DNA of 64,000 bases. It comes from Zarea fungicola (Eukaryota; Ascomycota; Sordariomycetes; Hypocreales; Cordycipitaceae). This document shows, in pieces, positions 55,829 to 64,000 of the stretch. Positions within the stretch are counted from its first letter, which is position 1. Each line of letters starts with the position of its first letter. The position numbers were made by a program, and so were the translations under genes. The notes beneath the pieces are model-generated. The model made no database searches and was not told the origin of the DNA. It saw nothing but the letters and a program-made list of their open reading frames with translations. The stretch covers positions 131,762 through 195,761 of the forward strand of contig FWCC01000147.1 in assembly GCA_900169235.1 (NCBI GenBank). Direction: 5' to 3'.

Positions 55829-56792
55829 TTACTGTCCCGATGCAATGTCGTCGACATGGTTGCAAAGTGCCACAAAGAGATCAAAGAAGAGCGGAGTTCC
55901 GCCGTTGTGCATTTCCAGCTGCATGGTACCGCTCCTCTTGAACGTGTTGCGGGAGCGGATAATAAGAGCGAGGTAGTGTGCACGCAACTTGGAGTCTGTA
56001 TCTGGGGTATTGGCATACGCGTAACGAGCCGACGTCAAGATGGTGCTGCATTGAATGCCAGATTCTGTCAAGACGTATGTAAGTGGCAGCTCTCACACTT
56101 TTCCCTCAACGCCCAATTTTTTTTTTAACTTACGAAGTCCTTGCTTGCGGAGGGCAATCTTCTTGAGCTCTGACAGCCCATACCGCTCTGCAGCACAATA
56201 AATGACGGTGTCCTTGAGCAAGTCCCCATCAAAGCTACGGTGATAGACTGTGCTCTCAACGCGGGCTTGCTCCTCCTCGGTAGCAGGCTCAATTTCCCAT
56301 GAGTTGCGGCGCTTGTTGTGAGTGAGGCGCGGGAAGTAGTCACCCTTGTAGAGAAATTCGAGAACGGAGCTGAAAATTTCGGGCTCCTCGTCGGGCAGAG
56401 CAATGCGTTTGGCAGCCGGGTCCATGTATGTGCTTCGAAGGGTTTGGGCGAAGAAAGGGCTGGCGCAGAGAACGTCCTCGTGGGCGGCAAACAGACGCTG
56501 CTCGGAACCAACAACGAGCGTGACGACGCTGGAGGTGATGCCACTGGATGTTGTGTAAGTGATAGAAACTGGGAGAGCGATGAACGGATGAAGATGCTGA
56601 TGACGATGAAGCTTACTTGGTCATGGACGTGTCTTCTGTGGCAGTGGTAGATGCCGTGGTCGGTCGGCGGTGGCGGGATTCGTGACGCTTCTTAGAGACA
56701 CCGCTGCTCTCACGGAAGGATGTGCTTGATTTGGAGACTTTGTGGCCCTTGGAGAAGCTCCGAGTTGTAGATTCAGCACGTTTGGAAAACAT
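55829..56792 (-). CDS. BTB/POZ-domain protein
   Basis: Three exons, 56792-56617, 56543-56134 and 56064-55829, give 273 residues. Introns are 73 bp (GTAAGC to ATCCAG) and 69 bp (GTAAGT to TGACAG). The first 58 residues are Ser/Thr/Lys/Arg-rich (SKRAESTTRSFSKGHKVSK, KKRHESRHRRP). The BTB domain follows: SSVVTLVVGSEQRLFAAHEDVLCASPFFAQTLRS, then IALPDEEPEIFSSVLEFLYKGDY, with a charged insert before DTVIYCAAERYGLSELKKIAL. The C-terminal 90 residues are helical (ARYAYANTPDTDSKLRAHYLA, FFDLFVALCNHVDDIA). No kelch, MATH or zinc-finger partner domain is present. Fungal BTB proteins of this form may be Cul3 adaptors or transcription cofactors; neither is shown here. The TAA stop overlaps a perfect GTAAGT donor, so a fourth exon is possible (see findings). 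Confidence 0.87.
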
Positions 56793-58452
56793 TTTGGTTC
56801 AAAACAGCAAATTGTAGTATTTGGGATTGTGAAGAATTTGACGAGGATTGGATGCTGATTATGTCTAGGCTGCGTAGCGGTGGCAAACAAGGCAGCAACG
56901 GCAAGACGATGCAAGAAAAACGCCCGAGGTAGCAAATAAATGTCTTCACGGTGGCGATGCGTTGGTTGTTAAATATCTTTGGCCGTTGTGGCTTTCTTCT
57001 TAAATTTTTGTTGCCGACAAGACTTACCGTTAAAAACCACAGAAGAACGCTACAGCACAACGGGAAGAGGGGAAGCAGCCAGGAATCTCAGGACTAAATA
57101 CGGGACATATGGTGCATTTTATATGCAGCAGGAGACGCCGCCTACAAAAAGATAAGCCAAAAGCCGACTTGTGTGTGTGGGCTGCCTAAGAGGTAGTTTC
57201 AAAATCCAAATTATGGCGGACACACCCCTGGAAGGTTGCAGCACCAGTGACCAAAAAAAGTGAGGCAAAAACAGGCTATGCAGGGGAAATGGTGATGAAG
57301 CTTGTTAGGACCGCGCCTTGACCCGTGTAAAGTGGTCCACAGGTGCCACAAGTCGAAACGCGAGTGGCTCGCGATATCACGTGGCTTGGTTAATGGGAAA
57401 AGCCTGGGCGGGGGGTGTAGGATTACAAGGATGGAGTCATCTATCCTAGGTAGAAAAAGAAATTCAGAAAAGGGGTGGCTGGGAAAGCAGAAAGAAATGC
57501 GTGTAAAAATGGGTTTCGACATTTGTTGTTGCCTGTATATTGTACATACCCTCCCGTTCCGCCCCCCAGCCAATAATCGGCTGAGATCCACAGGTGCATG
57601 ATGCACAGCAACTTCACGACAGCCCTGAAAGGCACGCCCATCCTATTGGCTATTAAACGGTACGTGGCTAGGTGACGAATCGAGCACCAAAATAAATAGG
57701 CAAACAATCCCATGATCTAACACATGTCGTGTATTTATTGTGCTGTACTACGTAGTAAATGCGTCGCCTGCTGCCTGCGTTTACGCTACGAAAATGACCC
57801 ATCTGAACTTTCCTCTTCAATTGTCTCGTCAACTCCCGCGTATTAGCCCCTGTCCTTTGATCGAATACCACCACGCTGGGCTGCACACCCTGGTATCATT
57901 AGCGTTGTGGCCCCTACCAGTACATTATTGACAAGGATGCGTGTGGAGAAGGTCGAGTTTGCCTCGTGTGAACTGCCAGGAGCTTTTTGAGGCAGACATC
58001 CTCCACTGCACAGGTAACTCGTGATTAGCGCCTCAATCTTCCAGGCCTACTACATCAATTTCTGTTCAAATAATTGCAAATAAAATTAATTGTCTGGTGA
58101 TCTGGACCTTGAAATCCTTCAATTGAATCTCTTTTCGAGAAAAACGAACCACTCTGTGTCAAATAATGCCTTTTATGTTCATGATCATTCACAAAGCCGT
58201 TAGCAAAGGGCTCACGAGTTTCTGTGCTGCTTCGCCGAGCTTCCTCCCTCCCCGCACAGGATGGTCTATGCTTTTTCTTAGCTGCAGGAGGCTCCTGGCT
58301 GATTTGAACTGTATTTGTTTCTTTTCCCTTTTCGGTCTTGCTGCTTGACCAGCCTGGCTCACGCTCTGGCCACGCATTGTGTGCATCCTTGACAGCCACT
58401 GTCAGGGACGGGAACACTCTCCCCGACAATGTCTGTCACCCTCACACTCTCA
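56793..58452. other. BTB gene promoter and hydrolase 3' flank
   Basis: About 1.66 kb between two minus-strand genes. No frame has recognisable content. A short hydrophobic plus-strand frame near 58166-58348 is not supported by any start context or family. A TGTGTGTGTGGG run lies near 57171-57182. Confidence 0.5.
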
Positions 58453-59682
58453 TTACTGTTCTTTTGGATTCCGATTGGTGGTATGTAAAAAGTCACTTTT
58501 CTGTGCCGCCGCCACCGCGGATTGTATGTACTCGGCAATGGCCTGCTTACCACTCTGCCGTATTAAAACATCATTATGAAGCGCCTTACGCACAGTGTGC
58601 CTTTCTACAGGCAGGCCTAGGTCCTCACAGCGCTTGCTAAGAATCTCGCCGTGGTTTTGGGGCACCAGCTCGTCGCTTCCTGCTTCCACAATGTAGACCG
58701 GCATCACCTGACCATTTGACTTTTGTGCCACAACCTCCAAGTTCTTCCACGTATCAAGGTGGTTTCGTAGAAACGGCCACAAGTACTGATACGGCAGCCA
58801 TTTCTGGGGGTACAGTGCCTTCAGCATGTCTCTTGTATTTGTGAACGGGGTTTCGAGTACCATTCCGCGTATCGGAAGGTTAGACGTGTCTGTCGTTTGC
58901 GCAGCCAAGTTCGAAGCGAAACCGCATCCCACGCTCTGGCCCCAGAGTAGCACAATAGGTTCAGTCTGAGATGCAACCTTTCTATTTTTGTGAATCTGTG
59001 TAATCCATTGCAGCGCAGCCTCCGTATCCATGTTAATGCCTCTCTCCGATGGCCGGTCGTGTGATGCCCAGTACCCTCGGTAGCTCACGCCGATAACCAT
59101 GTAGCTGGCTTTTTCATCTGCTTCCCGGACCCGACGCAGGATTGCTGAAATTTCAGGCAGTCTTGGTGGTAATGATGAAGCGTTGCCTAGAATAGTCATG
59201 ATACAACACATTAACGCGTTTCATCCCTTTCTCACTTTCTACCACGTACCCTGAAAATATAGAACGTACACTGGTCGTGCTGACGAACCTTTGCAGCCTG
59301 GATCCTCATCACTTATACACAACGCAATTGGTGTTCCATCCAATGAGTCAATCATCTCTTTTCTCCAGGCGATTCCGCGGCAGTGGCCCACATAATCTGC
59401 TATCTCCGCCCGGCGTGCATCTGGCGGCAGAAATGGGTTGTAAATGATGGTGTTTTGAAATATCACAAGCATAGTACATTTCCAGCACCACAATGCTATA
59501 AATAACCCAGTAAATAGGACTGGCGGCATCACCGCAGGCCCTAAATGCAAGCTTCGCGAGAAACGCACGTCAACGGACAGATGCTTCTGCGTGAGCTCGA
59601 GGTTTCGACGGGCCAGGATTGACCGATTTCTCGTCGTGGCAAGACGCCTAGCCATCCGCAAAGGGACCCAGCAGGACGCCAT
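58453..59682 (-). CDS. Alpha/beta hydrolase, Bem46/ABHD13-like
   Basis: Two exons, 59682-59250 and 59186-58453, give 388 residues; the 63-bp intron (GTACGT to TCTAG) joins YVLYFQG to NASSLPPRL. A hydrophobic segment at about 52-76 (VLFTGLFIALWCWKCTMLV) would anchor it in a membrane. The hydrolase core has YFQGNAS at the oxyanion region (family HGN), GVSYRGYWAS, the nucleophile elbow LLWGQSVGCG (Ser in GxSxG), ETPFTNTRDM, the acid in VEAGSDELVP, and the catalytic His in KALHND. Length and order match Bem46-type proteins (yeast YNL320W, human ABHD13). In Neurospora BEM46 affects ascospore germination and tip growth. The substrate is unknown. The start ATG at 59682 follows a GTG that an automatic caller might prefer. 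Confidence 0.9.
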
Positions 59683-60252
59683 CACAGAGTTAGGAACAGT
59701 CCCAGTAGCTCATTATCCACGAAGACTGATTAAAATGGTCATTGAGCCAATGATCCCTCGATAAATCTTGCTGATAAGCGCCGCGATGGAATGGGTGCTG
59801 TGGAGATGCAGGACAGCGGAATATTACAGCTCGAAATTAGACTGATGCAACACCAAAAGTCGTACAGAAGCACTCACACCCCCACTATTATAGCTACTGG
59901 GTAACTGCCGCTATTCCCAACGGCAACGATTATGGTGAAGTAGGCAGTGGAAGTGAGACTTGATTTTATAATGAGGGGAGGTTAATAATGGCTAAATACT
60001 GACTTTTAATTAATTCGTACTCTCTTTTCTTTAACGTCTCAGCACAACAGAAGATTAACAATGCGGAATATGCAAGCCGCTAGCGTCTCTGCCTAATAAC
60101 ACACTACTTACCTGCCAACGCTGCCCCGCCATCCGATTATCGATATGGAGTCCAGAGGCTCGTCCCTCTTACAATAACTATTTTCGTCTTAACAAACTCG
60201 GGTCCCATTTCTTGCTCGCCCTGAAATCAGAGTGAACGAATAGAATCAAGTC
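59683..60252. other. Divergent promoter of hydrolase and SDS22
   Basis: About 570 bp between divergent genes. It holds AT-rich patches (60000-60020, TTTTAATTAATTCG) and no coding content. Confidence 0.55.
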
Positions 60253-61515
60253 ATGTCTCCCGGCTCTACTAGCGAAGACCAGCCCCAGCAGCACGTCGTC
60301 ATCCAGGACGGCGGCGACGCAAACGAAGCTGGTGGCAGTCTGACAAATGATAAAGGCTGGGATGGAAAGCTTCGCATAGCAAAGTCGGCAATCCTGACAA
60401 ACCCAGAAGCTATCTCTGACCCAGAGTACTCCGACGACGACAATATCATGCCTGGCGAAGAAATTGCTGCTGATGAGGGTGAGTTGAGTTCTACAGCTGG
60501 CCCGCTAGTTTTTCGGTGCACGCTCTAGCTATGAACCAGCGGAGTCGCCACTGATACCGAAGATAGATTTACTCGCCAACGAAGATCCCAACACCGAGGA
60601 AATCAATTTCACGCACTCCCGCATCGGCTCTATGGAGCGCCTGCGCCTCGACCGGTTTCAAAAAGTCGTCCGTCTCTGCCTGCGCCAGAACAACATCCAA
60701 CACATAGAAAGCCTCGCCTCCCTCGCCGGCACGCTCGAGGACCTCGACCTCTACGATAATCTCATATCACACATACGCGGCCTCGATGAGCTCACCAAGG
60801 TCACAAACCTTGACCTTAGTTTTAACAAGATCAAGCACATCAAGCATGTCAACCATCTAAAGAACCTCAAGACCCTCTACTTTGTCGCAAACAAGATTAA
60901 AGAAATCGAAAACCTCGACGGCCTTGACAAAGTCACCTCACTTGAGCTCGGTTCCAACCGCATCCGTGAGATCAAGAACCTCGACACTCTGAAGAGCATC
61001 GAGGAGCTCTGGCTTGCCAAGAACAAAATCACCGAGCTCAAGAACCTTGGGGGCCTGCCGCACCTGCGCCTCCTCAGTATCCAGTCCAACCGAATCCAGG
61101 ACCTGAGCCCGCTACGAGACGTGCCTCAGCTGCAGGAACTCTACATCTCGCACAACATGCTGACGTCACTCGACGGCCTTGAGCACAATGTGAATCTGAC
61201 GACGATTGACGTTTCCCATAATAAAATTGATAGCCTCAAGGGCCTCGGCTCTCTGACAAAGCTTGAGGAAGTCTGGGCGAGCTACAACCTCATTATGGAC
61301 TTTGCGGATGTGGAGCGTGAGCTCAAGGACAAGGAGAACCTGACGACGGTGTATTTTGAGGGCAACCCGCTGCAGCTGCGAGGCCCGGCGTTATACAGGA
61401 ACAAGGTCCGCCTGGCGCTGCCACAGCTTAAACAGATTGATGCGAGTAAGTTGCATCATAGAAATCAGAATTACAAATATGGTTGCTAACAAATCCAGCA
61501 TACCTAAGAGCATAA
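60253..61515 (+). CDS. sds22: SDS22, PP1 regulatory subunit (LRR)
   Basis: Three exons, 60253-60478, 60540-61445 and 61499-61515, give 382 residues. Introns are 61 bp (GTGAGT to ACCAG) and 53 bp (GTAAGT, branch CTAAC, TCCAG). The last exon encodes only TYLRA after QIDA, the usual family ending. An acidic N-terminus is followed by about eleven 22-residue SDS22-type leucine-rich repeats, for example VTNLDLSFNKIKHIKHVNHL and VTSLELGSNRIREIKNLDTL, and a capping LPQLKQID segment. SDS22 binds the catalytic subunit of protein phosphatase 1 in the nucleus and guides its maturation and mitotic role; it is essential in yeasts. The first intron's acceptor could instead be at CTCTAG eight bases before GAACCAG if the donor shifts to GTTGAG. 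The core is certain. Confidence 0.94.
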
Positions 61516-61863
61516 CTGTTGTATATGGGGGCATGGCAGGATATATGGCGTTAGCGGAGGCGGTTCACATCTATTTCAATATCGAGAATCAAAATACAAA
61601 CAGGTTCTCAGGTTTCACAACACCGCTGAAGTCAATTCATCATTTCTGGGCTACTTCTTGGTTATAGATCCCAACAAAAGACCTTTATTTTGGATAATAT
61701 GCTTAATATGTCGCTCTTCTACTGATAAAAAGTATGCATCTCGCCCCGTGCATGCTATGTCCCCCCCCCCCCCCGGGACCATTTACATTAATACACCCAT
61801 TTATCGACTGCTAAATAGCCGGCGTTAAGAAATAGATAGAGAAAATACACAACCTGTCCCTTC
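61516..61863. other. Convergent 3' flanks with C14 tract
   Basis: Between SDS22 (+) and the CUE gene (-). A C14 run at 61761-61774 followed by GGGA resembles the poly-C junction at 214-228. No coding content was seen. Confidence 0.6.
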
Positions 61864-63932
61864 TTATCCTGGGAACCCTCCGCGGGCCATCTTTTTGGCA
61901 TGGCCAGCCTTGCGGTTATGATTTGCCCTCGATCCCTTATTGGCCTCTTTGTTTTTTCTTGCATTTTCCGTGCTCTTTTCCCCCGTAGGTCCTGCGACGT
62001 TGCCTCCTCCTCTTCCACCTCTAGTACCGCCGCCTCCCCGACCTCGGCCATTGCCGCCTCCACCTCTTCCACCTCTGCCAGCAGCACCACCAGCACCAGC
62101 ATCGCGATCACTGTCCTCCGCGCCAGATCCCGCGGGACTATCCCTCCATGCTGTACGTCCCAGCTGTGTCTGCTGCCCACTAAACGCATACTTTGCCTCG
62201 AGCCGTCGCATCTGTCCCGCATTCCGCGTCAGCATCAGCGCCCAGGCTTCAATCATCTCATCCGCCATGCCAGTCTCCCCACGCAGCTTATTCCTGCCCG
62301 CGGACCGCCTCGTCGCGGCATCGCGATCAAAAACTCTGGGGTCCGCTTGAAACGCCCTGAACAGCGTCTCCTCATGGGCATCGTTGGCGCCGTTGGCCTC
62401 TGCCTCTTGGTTCGCCGAGGCATCGACTGTGCCGCCCACATCGTCGGCATCATAGGTGTCGTCTCGCTCATCATCATCCATGTCAAAGGTGGCAAGCGCG
62501 GAGAGGATGGCCGCCTTGGCGGGTGCCGTGGTGCCGTCGCGCAGGAGCTGGTCGGCGCTTTTGCCCGGACGCTTGCCAAAGGAGATCTTGGATGTGTCGA
62601 CGGCGAGGCGGTCGAGCTCGTCGTCATCGTAAATGTTGCGACGAGTGGGGAGCTGTGGTGGTGTAGATTGCGGAGCCAAATCTGGCTGTAACTGTTGCTC
62701 ATGCGAGGAAGATCTAGACAAGGTAGGTGAGTAATTGGAGGGGACGTGAAGTGGGTTGAAATTTGGGTAGTAAAAACTTACAATCTTTCTGTGCGGTCTG
62801 CAATGGCAAGATGTGCTGGTAATGATTCGCTGAGGAGGTTAGCCACCACTTGTTCGACATTTTCATTGTATTCGTCGAGACACTTGGCCACGAATCCGGC
62901 GCCAAGATCTGGGAACAGATCCTGCACCTGTGTAATCTGGCTCATACGATGAATATGAATCTCGGCGTCCACATCTTCTCTCGTCTGGTTGCCTTTGCCC
63001 TTGTCCACCTTGCGCCGTATCAGCCTCTTTGGACGCACCATGGGACCTTTTTTGAATGCTTCCAATGCTGTGATACGCTTTCTCAAGTTGTCCGTCGCCA
63101 CGCCCTCCGCCACAGCTCTCATCAGTAAAACTTTAAGCAACGGCGTTGAGGTCACTAGCTCGGGCACCAGCGAGTCGTCGGCATTAAACGGGCTTTTCTT
63201 GTGCAGATCCGCTGCCGCCCTGAGCGCAAACAATGCGTCACTCAGCATCGACCATTTTGCGGGCCTGCTCTCAACAAGCCCTACCAGGCACAGATACAGC
63301 GATGCTAGAATGACTTTGCGCAGTGGCGGGTTCATGACGCGGTAACCTGTAATTAGGCCGTCAACAAAGTCGTCGCCGGCGAGAAACAGTACGCATGCGG
63401 CCGGAGACGCATGCAGCAATGGGTTGAGCTGCGCGAGGCTCGCCTCGGCGAGCTTCAAATCACCCCGTATCCCTGCATCGAGCTGCATTATGAGTGACCT
63501 TTTTAGAGCTGTTAATGACGACTCAACCGCGGCCGCGCGCGGTGACGCCGTAAACGCTTGTGAAAGGAATGGCGCGATCAGCTTCTTAGGGTACAGCTTG
63601 GCAAGATTGGCGAGAAACTCAAACTTATCAATGTCTGACGTTGGTTTCAGTGGCGTTAAGTGAGATACTAATTGTAGTACGGTTTTGAGCAGAGCTGGTG
63701 ATGGCGGGTGCGACACATCTTGGGCAGTGGCCTCTTGGGCAAAGCTGGTGAGGAAGCGGATGAGTGATGAGTCTTCCTCAGAGAGTGCCTTGGCCAATTC
63801 AGACAGTGGCGAGCTGAGAAATGCTTGTATAAGTGCTATCCATGCATTTTGCAACGATGTCCATTCTACAGGTGAGAGCCTTTGACGCCAAGTGGCTTGA
63901 GGGTAAGCTGCCAGCGGCGGCAGCTTGGCCAT
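61864..63932 (-). CDS. CUE3: CUE-domain protein, CUE3/ASCC2-like
   Basis: Two exons, 63932-62782 and 62713-61864, give 666 residues; the intron is 68 bp (GTAAGT to TCTAG) and joins TERL to SSSHEQQ. The N-terminal 320 residues are helical, with Leu-rich segments such as PLLKVLLMRAVAEGVATDN and RKRITALEAFKKGPMV. A CUE domain lies at about 332-372 (TQVQDLFPDLGAGFVAKCL ... NVEQVVANLL) with the conserved Phe-Pro 340-341 and Leu-Leu 366-367 that contact ubiquitin. The C-terminal half is acidic, then has a long Gly/Arg-rich segment with repeated GRGGRGGGG units, and ends HNRKAGHAKKMARGGFPG, a motif shared with Cue3/ASCC2. Yeast Cue3 (Rqt3) belongs to the RQT complex that dissolves collided ribosomes by recognising ubiquitinated ribosomal protein uS10. 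Assignment rests on CUE position plus the C-terminal motif. Confidence 0.88.
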
Positions 63933-64000
63933 TTCGACAAGATGGAGGGGTAGTTTGAGAAGTCGGTGGTTTCGTATTACTGACGGCTGAGAGATTATGA

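Noticed and set aside
62000..62350. Proline-rich plus-strand frame opposite the CUE3-like gene
   Set aside because: It is the complement of the Gly/Arg-rich coding segment and has no independent support.
1..64000. Transposons, CRISPR arrays, rRNA or viral remnants
   Set aside because: No terminal repeats, transposase or reverse transcriptase motifs, regular repeat-spacer pattern or rRNA-like sequence was seen on either strand.

Overview
The window reads as nuclear DNA of a filamentous ascomycete, most likely a Sordariomycete and probably Hypocreales. The reasons are many short introns of about 48-115 bp with CTRAC/CTAAY branch points, CT-rich leaders just before start codons, a class II (plant-type) DAHP synthase, and a single class I myosin with the fungal IQ-TH1-SH3-acidic tail. 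No tRNA, rRNA, transposon, CRISPR array or viral remnant was recognised. Reading frames and splice sites were worked out by eye. Each multi-exon model below closes in frame, but none is checked against transcripts.

Layout. 0.9-3.8 kb: a small three-exon RPEL-repeat protein (-) and phosphopantetheine adenylyltransferase CAB4 (-). 5.1-14.4 kb: myosin-I (+), DHHC palmitoyltransferase PFA4 (-), and a membrane-anchored GT90/CAP10-type glycosyltransferase (+). 14.4-20.7 kb: 6.3 kb with no supportable gene. 20.7-28 kb: a protein with half a zinc-cluster motif and a caspase-like fold lacking the expected Cys (+), a BRCT/AT-hook nuclear protein (+), and a HYPK-like NatA subunit (-). 29.5-35.2 kb: DAHP synthase (+) with a Gcn4/CPC1-type site in its promoter, glucose-6-phosphate 1-epimerase (-), and a sugar transporter (-). 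35.2-39.1 kb: gene-poor. 39.1-50.3 kb: Rif1 (-), Ric8 (+), an AT-hook chromodomain protein (+), a DUF1772 membrane protein (-), and a GNAT acetyltransferase (-). 50.8-54.3 kb: ribosomal protein eL20 (-) divergent from CSN12/Thp3-like PCI protein (+). 55.8-64 kb: a BTB protein (-), a Bem46-like hydrolase (-), SDS22 (+), and a CUE3/ASCC2-like ribosome quality control factor (-).

The content is mostly housekeeping: CoA and aromatic amino-acid synthesis, endocytic actin, lipid modification of proteins, G-protein signalling, chromatin and replication timing, and translation. It does not look like a secondary-metabolite cluster or a mobile island. A loose theme is protein phosphatase 1: SDS22 is a PP1 regulator, Rif1 carries RVxF-like and SILK-like motifs, and the BRCT protein has an RVxF-like motif next to a KEN box.

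The least explained items are the caspase-like protein whose catalytic Cys position is Ala, the eL20 gene whose start codon appears to sit in a 4-nt exon, and the 6.3 kb gene-free block upstream of the caspase-like gene. I did not find a clearly new multi-gene system.
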